From NCBI RefSeq assembly GCF_002160895.1, contig NZ_NFLL01000027.1, forward strand, positions 1 to 33,778: a DNA stretch of 33,778 nucleotides, in the 5' to 3' direction. This DNA comes from Faecalibacterium sp. An122. Its GTDB lineage: Bacteria > Bacillota > Clostridia > Oscillospirales > Ruminococcaceae. Both the position numbers and the translations under genes were made by a program. The notes under the pieces were generated by a model that worked only from the letters and a program-made list of their open reading frames with translations, made no database searches and was not told the DNA's origin. Position 1 is the first letter of the stretch; each line of letters begins with the position of its first letter. This document shows, one piece after another, positions 24,775 through 32,891 of the stretch.

Positions 24775-25670
24775 TCGGGTGGATTGCTGCGGGTGTGGCG
24801 CTGGCGCTGGCCGCCGGGGTCGTCCTGGTGTCGCGCTGGCGGCAGGCCCGGCTGCTGAGGCGGCTGGACGAGATGTTTACCGCTGCCATGGAGGGCGCAT
24901 TTTCGGAGAGCAGTTTTGACGAGACCCGGCTTTCCGCTCTGGAAAGCCGCCTGGCCCGGTATCTGGCGGCCAGTGCCCTCTCGGCCCGAAATCTAAAGGC
25001 CCAGAAAGACCAGATCAGCGCACTGATTTCGGACATTTCCCACCAGACCCGCACCCCCGTGGCTAATCTCCGGCTCTATGCCCAGCTGCTGGAAGAACAG
25101 CCTCTCACGGCGCAGCAGGCCGAATGCGTGCAGGCCATCTCAGGCCAGGCCGAAAAGCTGGAGACCCTGATCCAAGCGCTGGTCAAAACCTCCAGGCTGG
25201 AAACCGGGATCCTGGCCCTCCACCCTGCGCCCGGGCCCATCGCACCGGTGGTGCAGCGGGCCGCGGCCCAGTACGCCCCCAAAGCCGAGGCAAAACAGAT
25301 CCGCCTGACGGTGGGTGTGACCGAGGCAAGGGCCCTTTTCGACCCCAAGTGGACTGAGGAGGCCCTCTGCAACCTGCTGGACAATGCGGTGAAATACACC
25401 CCCGCAGGCGGGGCGGTAAGGGTGGAGGTTCGGCCCTATGAGATGTTCACGGCGGTCTGTGTCCGGGACACCGGCCCCGGCATCCCCGAAGAAGAACAGG
25501 CCAGGATCTTCGGCCGGTTTTACCGGGCCCCCGGAGCCTGGCAGACGGAAGGGGTGGGCATCGGTTTGTATCTGACCCGGCAGATCGCTGAAAAGCAGGG
25601 CGGCTACATCAAGCTGGAAAGCGAACCGGGCACAGGGAGCTGTTTTGCCCTGTTCCTGCCCCGGGAATAA
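24771..25670 (+). CDS. Sensor histidine kinase (VncS-like)
   Basis: The 299-residue kinase has one clear transmembrane helix at the N-terminus (about 3-21), then a short linker directly into the HisKA domain with H91 in SDISHQTRTP, a motif context resembling pneumococcal VncS. The ATPase domain carries LCNLLDNAVKY, DTGPGIP and GVGIGLYLTRQI. With no extracellular sensor domain, it probably reads its transporter or the membrane. Its start overlaps the regulator stop (ATGA), and the ABC genes follow after 107 bp. Confidence 0.92.
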   Translation: MIGWIAAGVALALAAGVVLVSRWRQARLLRRLDEMFTAAMEGAFSESSFDETRLSALESRLARYLAASALSARNLKAQKDQISALISDISHQTRTPVANLRLYAQLLEEQPLTAQQAECVQAISGQAEKLETLIQALVKTSRLETGILALHPAPGPIAPVVQRAAAQYAPKAEAKQIRLTVGVTEARALFDPKWTEEALCNLLDNAVKYTPAGGAVRVEVRPYEMFTAVCVRDTGPGIPEEEQARIFGRFYRAPGAWQTEGVGIGLYLTRQIAEKQGGYIKLESEPGTGSCFALFLPRE

Positions 25671-25724
25671 GGATTCTTTCAAAACTGTCATCTTCTCGAA
25701 AGGGCAGGGAAAGATTTCTGTGGT

Positions 25725-25758
25725 AAAGTCTGTATTGTCGAAGGATGATACAGACTTT
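25725..25758 (+). promoter_or_regulatory. Long inverted repeat before the ABC transporter genes
   Basis: AAAGTCTGTAT (25725-25735) and ATACAGACTTT (25748-25758) are perfect 11-bp arms with a 12-bp spacer, followed by TC and TTTTGG. It lies between the kinase and the ATPase and could be a regulator site or a weak AT-rich terminator/attenuator. Confidence 0.6.
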
Positions 25759-25777
25759 TCTTTTGGAGGAATGCTGC

Positions 25778-26446
25778 ATGACGATTTTGGAAACCAGAGA
25801 CCTGAAAAAATACTACGGCTCCGGGAATACCCAGGTAAAGGCGCTGGACGGGGTGAACCTCACGGTGGAACAGGGGGAATTTGTGGCCATTGTGGGCACT
25901 TCCGGCTCGGGCAAATCCACCCTGCTCCACATGCTGGGCGGGCTGGACCGCCCCACCTCGGGCACGGTCAGGGTGGACGGCAGAGAGATCTTCGGGCTGA
26001 AAGATGAGGCGCTGACCATCTTCCGCCGCCGGAAGATCGGCTTTGTGTTCCAGGCCTATAACCTTGTCCCGGTGCTCAGCGTCTGGGAGAACATCATCCT
26101 GCCCATCCAGCTGGACGGCCGGGCGGTGGATGAGGGCTTTGTCCGGGAGGTGGTGTCCACCCTGGGCCTGGAAAAGAAGCTGCAAAGCCTGCCAGGTCAG
26201 CTTTCCGGCGGCCAGCAGCAGCGGGTGGCCATCGCCCGGGCCCTGGCGGCCAAGCCTGCCATCCTGCTGGCGGACGAGCCCACCGGCAACCTGGATTCCA
26301 AGACCAGCCAGGACGTGCTGGGCCTGATGAAGGTCACCGGGCAGAAATTCGGCCAGACCATGGTGATGATTACCCACAACGAGGAAATTGCCCAGATGGC
26401 CGACCGGATTGTCCGGATCGAAGACGGCCGGATTGTGACGCGGTGA
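25778..26446 (+). CDS. ABC transporter ATPase (MacB/LolD type)
   Basis: The 222-residue ATPase carries Walker A GTSGSGKS (40-47), Q92, signature LSGGQQQR (142-149), Walker B ILLADE (162-167) and H200. It belongs to the class paired with FtsX-type permeases that move or sense hydrophobic peptides and lipids. The ATG at 25778 lies behind TTTTGGAGG; a nearby ATG at 25771 is out of frame. The permease follows 14 bp after its stop. Confidence 0.95.
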   Translation: MTILETRDLKKYYGSGNTQVKALDGVNLTVEQGEFVAIVGTSGSGKSTLLHMLGGLDRPTSGTVRVDGREIFGLKDEALTIFRRRKIGFVFQAYNLVPVLSVWENIILPIQLDGRAVDEGFVREVVSTLGLEKKLQSLPGQLSGGQQQRVAIARALAAKPAILLADEPTGNLDSKTSQDVLGLMKVTGQKFGQTMVMITHNEEIAQMADRIVRIEDGRIVTR

Positions 26447-26460
26447 GAGGGGGCGAAACC

Positions 26461-29127
26461 ATGAAGGTATCCAATCGGGGCTGCATCCGCCGGCTGAGCC
26501 TCCGGGCGCTTTGGGCGAACCGCACCCGGAACATGGTGGCGGTGCTGGCCATCGCGCTGACCGCGCTGCTTTTTACCAGCCTGTTCACCATCGCCCTGTC
26601 CATCAACGAGGGGATGCAGCAGAGCAACTTACGCCAGGCGGGCGGGTATGCCCACGGGAGTTTCAAATACCTCACCGAGGAAGAGTTCAGCCAGCTGAAA
26701 GAACACCCCCTGATTGAGGACTGGGGCCTGCGCCGTTTTGTGGGGATGCCCACCGGCGTTCCCTTCAACAAATCCCATGTGGAGGTGGGCTATTCCGACC
26801 CAAACGAAGCCCATTGGACCTACTGCGACCCGGTGGAGGGCCGCCTGCCCGCCGAGGGCACCGACGAAGCCGCCACCGACACCCATGTGCTGGAACTGCT
26901 GGGCATCACTCCGGAGCTGGGGGCGCAGTTCACCCTCACCTTTGAGGTGGACGGCCAGGAAACCACCCAGACCTTCACCCTCTGCGGCTGGTGGGAGTAC
27001 GACGAGGCGGTGGTGGCCAACCATGTGCTGATTCCCGAGAGCCGGGTAAATGCCATTTTGGAGGAGGTGGGGGTCACACCGCCGGGTACCGATGGGATGA
27101 CCGGCTCCTGGAACCTGGACGTGATGCTGAAACATGGCGCCCGGTCCATCGCCGCCGACCTGGGCCGGATTCTGGCGGACAATGGCTATCAGGACCAGGA
27201 CCCCGCCGCCCCGGGTTATATCGCCACCGGCGTCAACTGGGGCTACACCGGGGCCCAGTTGTCCAGCCAGATCGATCCGTCGGTGATTCTGACAATCCTG
27301 GTGATGCTGGCTCTGATCCTCTTCACCGGCTACCTGATTATTTACAACGTGTTTCAGATTTCGGTGGCGGGGGATATCCGGTTTTACGGCCTGCTGAAAA
27401 CCATCGGCACCACCCCGCGGCAGATCCGGCGGATCATCCGCATCCAGGCGCTGGTGCTCTCGGCGGCGGGCATCCCGGCGGGGCTTTTGCTGGGCTGGCT
27501 GCTGGGCGGGGTGCTGACCCCGGTCATCACGGCGCAGCTCAATGATGTGATTGGTACCGTATCGGTCAGCCCGGTGCTGTTTGGGGTTTCGGCACTCTTT
27601 GCCCTTGTCACCGTCCTGATCTCCTGCCGCCGCCCCGGCCGCCTGGCCGGAAAGGTGTCGCCGGTGGAGGCGGTGCGGTATACCGAGGGAAAAGCCTTCC
27701 GGCCCAAAGCCCGCCGGAAGGAAAAAGGGGTCTCCCTGGTGTCCATGGCCTGGGCCAATCTGGGCCGCAGCCGAGGCAAAACTGCCATCACCATAGTGTC
27801 TTTGTCCCTGGCGGTGGTGCTGCTGACTTTGACCGTTACCTTCACCGCCGGCTTTGACATGGACAAATACACCGCCCACTTCACCGCCACCGACTTCATC
27901 GTGGCAGATGCCGGCAAGCTGCAGGTGAGCACCACCGGCTTCAACAGCGGTATGGCGGTGGGGGAGGACGCCATCGCCGCCATCAACGCCCAGGGCGGTG
28001 TCGCCCAAAGCGCCCGGGTCTACGGCCAGAGCATGGGAATGCTGGAATTCATCCCGGAGGACTGGTTCCTTGCCAGGAACCGCCCCTATTATTCGGAGGA
28101 CTCCCTCCAGTGGCTGATAGACCACACTCAGCGCAATGACGCCGGGTTCCTGGCGGATTATGTCCAGCTCTGCGGCATGGAACCCTTTGCCCTGGACCAG
28201 CTGACGGTGCTGGAAGGGGACTTGGAGAAGCTGAAAGAGCCCGGCGGAAACTGGATTGCCGCCGTCTACCGGGAGGACGACTACGGAGATCCAGAAATGG
28301 ACAGCAACTGGGCCAAACTGGGAGATACAGTAACCGTCCGGTATGTGGAGAAATTTGAGTATTACGACAACGACACCGGCGAGGTGCTCCCGATAGAGCA
28401 GGTAGAGGCCGCCTATGCGGCAGGCCACAGCATCACTTCCTGCGCCAAGACCTACCGGGATGTGGACTATACGGTGTCCGCTCTGGTGACGGTGCCCAGA
28501 GCTCTGAGCTACCGCTACTACGGGGACGATGCCTTCATCCTCGACGACCAGACCTTCCTCCGGGACAGCGGCACCGCCGATGTGATGTACTACGCCTTCA
28601 ACACCACGGAGGAGGCCACCGCCGCCATGGAGGCTTTCCTCCAGGATTATACCGAAAATGTGAACCCCCAGATGGACTACGAGAGCAAAGCCACCTTTGC
28701 CGGGGAATTTGAGAGCGTGCGGGGGATGTTCCTGCTTTTGGGCGGGGCGCTGAGCTTTATTGTGGGGCTGGTAGGGGTGCTGAATTTCGCAAACGCCATC
28801 CTCACCGGCATCACCGCCCGCCGCCGGGAGCTGGCGGTGCTCCAGTCCATCGGAATGACCACCTGCCAGCTGCGGACCATGCTGGCCATCGAGGGCCTGC
28901 TCTACACCGCCGGAGCTGCGGCGCTGGCGCTGGGCATCATCCTGGTGAGCGCCCCCTTCCTGGGGCCTGTCCTCAACCGGATGATCTGGTTCTTTACGTA
29001 TCGATTTACCCTCTGGCCCATCGGGGTGGTGCTGCCCCTGTTTGCGGTGCTGGGCATCGGGATCCCGATGCTGACCAGCCGGGCAGTCCAGCACATCCCG
29101 GTGGTGGAGCGGCTGCGGCAGGAGTGA
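26461..29127 (+). CDS. Large FtsX-type ABC permease
   Basis: The 888-residue permease has an N-terminal helix (about 24-46), a first outer domain (about 50-270), a three-helix FtsX block (about 272-400, with GLLKTIGTTPRQIRR), a second entry helix (about 440-462), a second outer domain (about 465-750) and a final FtsX block (about 755-875, with VLQSIGMTTCQLRTM). This double-FtsX plan resembles peptide-resistance and Vnc-linked transporters rather than MacB alone. I chose ATG 26461, preceded by AGAGGGGGCG, over the in-frame GTG at 26443 that overlaps the ATPase gene. The substrate is unknown. Confidence 0.92.
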   Translation: MKVSNRGCIRRLSLRALWANRTRNMVAVLAIALTALLFTSLFTIALSINEGMQQSNLRQAGGYAHGSFKYLTEEEFSQLKEHPLIEDWGLRRFVGMPTGVPFNKSHVEVGYSDPNEAHWTYCDPVEGRLPAEGTDEAATDTHVLELLGITPELGAQFTLTFEVDGQETTQTFTLCGWWEYDEAVVANHVLIPESRVNAILEEVGVTPPGTDGMTGSWNLDVMLKHGARSIAADLGRILADNGYQDQDPAAPGYIATGVNWGYTGAQLSSQIDPSVILTILVMLALILFTGYLIIYNVFQISVAGDIRFYGLLKTIGTTPRQIRRIIRIQALVLSAAGIPAGLLLGWLLGGVLTPVITAQLNDVIGTVSVSPVLFGVSALFALVTVLISCRRPGRLAGKVSPVEAVRYTEGKAFRPKARRKEKGVSLVSMAWANLGRSRGKTAITIVSLSLAVVLLTLTVTFTAGFDMDKYTAHFTATDFIVADAGKLQVSTTGFNSGMAVGEDAIAAINAQGGVAQSARVYGQSMGMLEFIPEDWFLARNRPYYSEDSLQWLIDHTQRNDAGFLADYVQLCGMEPFALDQLTVLEGDLEKLKEPGGNWIAAVYREDDYGDPEMDSNWAKLGDTVTVRYVEKFEYYDNDTGEVLPIEQVEAAYAAGHSITSCAKTYRDVDYTVSALVTVPRALSYRYYGDDAFILDDQTFLRDSGTADVMYYAFNTTEEATAAMEAFLQDYTENVNPQMDYESKATFAGEFESVRGMFLLLGGALSFIVGLVGVLNFANAILTGITARRRELAVLQSIGMTTCQLRTMLAIEGLLYTAGAAALALGIILVSAPFLGPVLNRMIWFFTYRFTLWPIGVVLPLFAVLGIGIPMLTSRAVQHIPVVERLRQE

Positions 29128-29159
29128 GCGGATAAAAAGTTCTTGCAAAGACAAAAAGT

Positions 29160-29194
29160 CCGGCAGCCTTTCAAGGGGGAGGCTGCCGGGTTTT
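29160..29194 (+). terminator. Terminator of the second sensor/ABC operon
   Basis: CCGGCAGCCT (29160-29169) pairs with AGGCTGCCGG (29180-29189), followed by GTTTT. Confidence 0.88.
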
Positions 29195-29220
29195 GCTCTG
29201 CTGACGATGCTGAGGAAAAG

Positions 29221-29254
29221 GGGCTGCTGCTCAACGTTTGTTTTGCGGCAGCCC
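29221..29254 (+). repeat. 34-bp intergenic element, copy 1
   Basis: The element starts GGGCTGCTGC and ends GCAGCCC, so it can fold back on itself. An inverted copy lies at 32528-32561 with 31 of 34 positions identical. It probably acts as a terminator-like or REP-like extragenic element. Confidence 0.7.
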
Positions 29255-29360
29255 CGTCATTGTTTCGATCACATTTCTCTTAAGGCAGGGGGCGGATAGC
29301 CTGCTTTCCCTTACATCGCTTTGCAGCGGGAAAAGCCGTGCCGGGATTATATTCCCCGAT

Positions 29361-29408
29361 AAAAACGAAAAATCCGAACCCTTCTCCCACTGGAAAAAGG
29401 CTCGGATT
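29361..29408 (-). terminator. Terminator of the flavin reductase gene
   Basis: AAATCCGAACC (29370-29380) pairs with GGCTCGGATT (29399-29408) with a mismatch and a long loop. On the minus strand it is followed by TTTTCGTTTTT. Confidence 0.7.
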
Positions 29409-29440
29409 GTTCTGATTTATAGATTGACCCGGCGGGGGGA

Positions 29441-31447
29441 TTACTTGGCAGCCAGATACTTGCCCAGGTCGCGGCCGAGGGTCAGGCACATGCCGATGCT
29501 GACGCCGGGAATCGGGGTGATGTACTCGGGGCCAAACCGCATGCCGCAGGTATTGCCGGAAGCGTACAGGCCCTCGATGGGCTGATAGGCCTCATCCACC
29601 ACTTGCTGCTGGTTGGTGGTCACAAAGCCGCCGGTGGTCACCAGGGCAAAGCCCAGAGACGGGGTGGTGACGTGGGCATAGAAGGGGCCCTGTTCCACTG
29701 CGTTCATGAAGCGGGGGTCCTTGCCGAAGTCGGTGTCGGCGCCGGCAGCACACAGCTCATTGTAGTGGCTGACCGTCTCCACAAAAGCGGCCTCGTCCAC
29801 CCCGATGTACTGGGCCAGCTCCTCAATGGTGTCGGCGCAGTACCAGCCGTTGGCGCCGGCAGCACCGGCGGACTGGGCGGCGGTGAAGTTGGCCTTCATG
29901 GCCTCCACGGTGGCGGGCATATCGTACTCAAAGCCCTGGTGGCTGGGGAAGCCCCGGAGGATCTGGGTCTCATAGGTGCTGTCGTACACCGAGATGATGT
30001 TGCCGCGTTTGGCCCGGGCCAGGAAGAAACCGTTGATCTCGGGGCCGGCAAAGGCCTCATTCTGGAAGCGCTGGCCCTTCTCGTCCACCCACAGGGGGCC
30101 GGGAATGTAGTCGGGCACCGTCATGGAGTCAAAGTTCATGGTGGAAATTTCGCCCTCCAGGCGGCCGCCGGCCCAGACGCCCATCTGGATGGCCGAGCCG
30201 TCCCGGCCAAATGGAGCGTTGAAGGTTTCCTCTGCGGTGAACATCCGGCTGATGTTGGGCAGCAGGTCCTCCATCATTTCCTTGTTGCCGCCGAAACCGC
30301 CGCCGGCCAGCACCACGCCCTTGCTGGCGTTGATCTTGATGTAGGCGCCGTCGCTGTCCTTGGCAATCAGGCCGGTGACCTTGCCGTCGTCCTGCACCAG
30401 CTGGACGCCCTTGGTCCCGAACAGGACACTGGCACAGTCGCCGTAGTTGGCCTCGATGTGCTCCAGCACGTTCCAGCTCAGGTCCTTCAGCTCCAGCTCG
30501 CCGGGGGTGTTGTTGTTCTTCTGGCCGCTGGCGGCGTTGTTCCAGGCGTTCTCCCACCATTCCACCGTGCCGGTATAGTATTGCAGGCCATTGTTCAGCT
30601 GGTGGATGGTGTACTCATTGTCGGGCCAGAACTGGATGCGGGTCTTTTCGATGGTGGCAGGGTCCACCATGCTCATCCACCAGTCCACGGTGGCACCGCT
30701 GTTCTTGGCAAACTCCATCACCAGTGCGGGGTTGGCCTTGTTGTGGCTCTGAAGCATCCAGTTGTTCAGGAACTCCACCTCATCCACATGGGGCACGCCG
30801 TGGCTGGCCAGGTACTCCGAATTGATGTGGCCGATGTCATGGCCCACGGTCCACCAGCTGTCCCGGGGCATGGACTCCACCGCGATGGCCTTGGTTCCCT
30901 CTTCGCCCAGGGATGCCAGGCAGGCCAGGCCCGCATAGCCCAGGCCCACAATGGCCACTTCCACGTCATAGGTCTGGCTGATCTCGCTGTCGTCGATGGG
31001 GTCGGGAGCGGTGCGCCAGCTGGCTTTTTCCTCGGCTGCCGGGGTGGTGGTGACGGCTGTGCCGCCCATGGCCTGGGTGATGCAGTCGTTCATGCACTGC
31101 TTGACGGCATCGCTGGTCACGGTTGCACCCGACACGCCGTCGATGGTGCTGTTCTGGGCCTCCAGCAGCTGCTTGACCAGTTCGTCCTTGGCCACCTGGC
31201 CGATGTTCTCGGTCTCGCTGGACAGGTCCAGCTCGATGTCGGTGATGGCGTCGGCGCTGAAGGTGGCCTTCATGGTGATCTCGCCCATGCCGGTGGCGGT
31301 GGCAGTGTAGGTGCCCGGGGTGTACTTTGCCCCCGAGGCGGCAGAGGATGCCGCAGACTGGCAGGCGGCCAGAGCGCCGGCCGTGATGCCGCCCATGGCC
31401 GTGGCTGCGGCAATCTTCAAAAAGCCTTTGCGGGAAATCTTTTTCAT
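29441..31447 (-). CDS. Extracytoplasmic FMN/FAD flavin reductase (fumarate/urocanate reductase-like)
   Basis: The 668-residue protein has an N-terminal export signal with the lipobox-like LAAC (C29); SRKGFLK at 5-11 is Tat-like but lacks the twin Arg. An FMN-binding domain (about 42-125) contains DGVSGAT (103-109), the ApbE flavinylation motif with T109 as the likely covalent FMN site. From about 160 an FAD-binding fumarate-reductase-type domain starts with VAIVGLGYAGLACLA, has GGGFGGN near 385 and ends with GMRFGPEYITPIPGVSIGMCL. Such enzymes reduce an alpha,beta-unsaturated acid or similar acceptor outside the cell during anaerobic respiration; the acceptor cannot be read. The gene is divergent from a LysR regulator. 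No ApbE is in the window. Confidence 0.9.
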   Translation of the reverse strand: MKKISRKGFLKIAAATAMGGITAGALAACQSAASSAASGAKYTPGTYTATATGMGEITMKATFSADAITDIELDLSSETENIGQVAKDELVKQLLEAQNSTIDGVSGATVTSDAVKQCMNDCITQAMGGTAVTTTPAAEEKASWRTAPDPIDDSEISQTYDVEVAIVGLGYAGLACLASLGEEGTKAIAVESMPRDSWWTVGHDIGHINSEYLASHGVPHVDEVEFLNNWMLQSHNKANPALVMEFAKNSGATVDWWMSMVDPATIEKTRIQFWPDNEYTIHQLNNGLQYYTGTVEWWENAWNNAASGQKNNNTPGELELKDLSWNVLEHIEANYGDCASVLFGTKGVQLVQDDGKVTGLIAKDSDGAYIKINASKGVVLAGGGFGGNKEMMEDLLPNISRMFTAEETFNAPFGRDGSAIQMGVWAGGRLEGEISTMNFDSMTVPDYIPGPLWVDEKGQRFQNEAFAGPEINGFFLARAKRGNIISVYDSTYETQILRGFPSHQGFEYDMPATVEAMKANFTAAQSAGAAGANGWYCADTIEELAQYIGVDEAAFVETVSHYNELCAAGADTDFGKDPRFMNAVEQGPFYAHVTTPSLGFALVTTGGFVTTNQQQVVDEAYQPIEGLYASGNTCGMRFGPEYITPIPGVSIGMCLTLGRDLGKYLAAK

Positions 31448-31520
31448 GACGTGTTTCCTTTCTGAAAAACATCCAAGGTCGTTCCATGCGCGGGGAAACC
31501 CTGTCCCCTTTTTCTCGTTA

Positions 31521-31548
31521 ATTTTATCGCAAACGAGCCCTCTTGCAA
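31521..31548 (-). promoter_or_regulatory. Promoter of the flavin reductase gene
   Basis: On the minus strand: TTGCAA (31548-31543), a 16-bp spacer, TAAAAT (31526-31521). The -35 is self-complementary and is also the -35 of the opposite promoter. Confidence 0.65.
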
Positions 31549-31570
31549 AACATTGTTTTCTGCTTATACT
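31543..31570 (+). promoter_or_regulatory. Promoter of the lysR gene
   Basis: TTGCAA (31543-31548), a 16-bp spacer, TATACT (31565-31570), 35 bp before the ATG. It shares the -35 hexamer with the divergent promoter. Confidence 0.7.
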
Positions 31571-31581
31571 TATAAGCAGAA
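31558..31581. promoter_or_regulatory. Perfect palindrome, probable LysR binding site
   Basis: TTCTGCTTAT-N4-ATAAGCAGAA is a perfect 10-4-10 inverted repeat covering the -10 box of the lysR promoter. Binding would repress lysR and could activate the divergent reductase gene, the usual LysR arrangement. Confidence 0.8.
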
Positions 31582-31604
31582 CTTCTCACAGAAAGGAGCC
31601 GCCC

Positions 31605-32522
31605 ATGACACTGCAGCAGCTGAAATATTTTGTTTCGGTGGCCAATCACCTGAGTTTTTCCCGCGCCGCAGAGGAAAACTATGTGTCTCAGACCGCCATC
31701 AGTCAGCAGATCAAGTTATTGGAGGAGGATCTGGGCATCAGCCTGTTCGACCGCACCCACCGCTGGGTGCGGCTGACCCGGGCAGGCAGCGTCTATTATG
31801 AATACGCCCAGCAGATTCTGGACCTGGCCGAGATGGCCGCCAGCAGGGCCCGGGCCATCGGCAGCGCTGAGGAGCAAAAGCTGACCGTCGGCATCATGCG
31901 GGGGCTGGAGAGCATCCCCTTTGTGGAGCAGCTGCTGGATTTTCAGGCGGCCCATCCCGGGCTGGAAATCCAGCTCACCCCCAGCCACTACAAGGAGCTG
32001 CGGGAACTGCTGCGGGACGGCCAGCTGGACCTGACGGTGGTAACCGAACTGTACTCGGTGGAGGGCTACCCCGGGCGGCGCCAGCACTGCATCGGCCAGG
32101 CGGCCCACTACGCTGTGGTGAACCGCCAGAGCCATCTGGCCCGGTTTTCCGCCCTGACCAACGCACAGCTGACCGGCGAGGTCTTTTGTACCGTTCCCCT
32201 GGCAAAGGATTCCTGGAATTTGTTTTCCCACACCCTGGAAGAAAAGGGGCTGAAAACGCAGCGTCTGATTTTCCGCGATTCCCTGGAGGCTGTGGCCTTT
32301 GAAATTGCCTTTCACGGCGGCTACACCATCCTGGCCGAGCCCATCCTCCGCCAGCTGCCTTTTACCAAGTATCTTGTGACCATCCCCATTGAGAACGAAC
32401 TGGTTCCCATCAATCTGGTCTGGAATGAATCCAACACAAACCCCGCGCTCCATTCTTTTTTATCTTCAATCGGTGCAGAGGAAAACAGTGGGCGAGATAC
32501 GGTTTCCTCGCAGGTGCTTTAA
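31605..32522 (+). CDS. LysR-family regulator of the flavin reductase
   Basis: The 305-residue protein has a LysR winged HTH (about 1-60: LQQLKYFVSVANHLSFSRAAEENYVSQTAISQQIKLLEEDLGISLFDR) and a periplasmic-binding-like effector domain (about 90-295). The ATG at 31605 follows AAAGGAGCC and fits the family start. It is divergent from the reductase gene with a shared -35 and a perfect palindrome between, so it most likely senses the electron acceptor or a related metabolite and controls that gene. The last ~15 residues are not conserved-looking. Confidence 0.93.
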   Translation: MTLQQLKYFVSVANHLSFSRAAEENYVSQTAISQQIKLLEEDLGISLFDRTHRWVRLTRAGSVYYEYAQQILDLAEMAASRARAIGSAEEQKLTVGIMRGLESIPFVEQLLDFQAAHPGLEIQLTPSHYKELRELLRDGQLDLTVVTELYSVEGYPGRRQHCIGQAAHYAVVNRQSHLARFSALTNAQLTGEVFCTVPLAKDSWNLFSHTLEEKGLKTQRLIFRDSLEAVAFEIAFHGGYTILAEPILRQLPFTKYLVTIPIENELVPINLVWNESNTNPALHSFLSSIGAEENSGRDTVSSQVL

Positions 32523-32527
32523 ACCAT

Positions 32528-32561
32528 GGGCTGTTGCAAAACGAACGTTGAGCAGCAGCCC
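32528..32561 (-). repeat. 34-bp intergenic element, copy 2 (inverted)
   Basis: The reverse complement matches 29221-29254 at 31 of 34 positions. The two copies flank the reductase/lysR pair in opposite orientation. Confidence 0.7.
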
Positions 32562-32640
32562 TATTTTTGCGCGTATGCGGTGGGAAAGTCTTTCAGTGGG
32601 GATTTTCGTTAAAATTCAGCGCTTTTTCAGGGAAATTGTA

Positions 32641-32883
32641 GCAGCCCATACGGGCCGGACGCACATCCGCAATCGTATCGTATTCAACTCGACTTCCCGG
32701 GATCGCACTCGGAATTTTCAGGAATTGGTGGGCCTCCTTGAGCAGGCAGGATATGCGTGCCAGGAGGGCAAGCGCCCAGCGATTCAAAGGAAGAATCAAA
32801 AGAAATTTGTCCGGTTCAAGTCCTTGGGAGATGGCTACACGCCCGAGGATTTGGACCGCGTTTTTGCGAAAGGAATCTTCTAA
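32641..32883 (+). pseudogene. Relaxase (mobilisation nuclease) relic
   Basis: The frame reads AAHTGRTHIRNRIVFNSTSRDRTRNFQ, matching the metal-binding region of MobA/Tn916-type relaxases (normally HIHNHI), joined directly to ELVGLLEQAGYACQEGKRPAIQRK and KFVRFKSLGDGYTPEDLDRVF, a downstream segment of the same proteins. The middle is deleted. Both His of the HNH-type motif have become Arg, so it cannot be active. No start codon or ribosome binding site is present. It marks a lost conjugative or mobilisable element. Confidence 0.75.
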
Positions 32884-32891
32884 GAGAATCG

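Noticed and set aside
26629-29154. 841-codon open frame on the minus strand opposite the large permease
   Set aside because: Shadow of GC-rich codons; the plus-strand permease has full family features.
29603-31465. 620-codon open frame on the plus strand opposite the flavin reductase
   Set aside because: Val/Gly/His-rich shadow; the minus-strand protein has FMN and FAD motifs.
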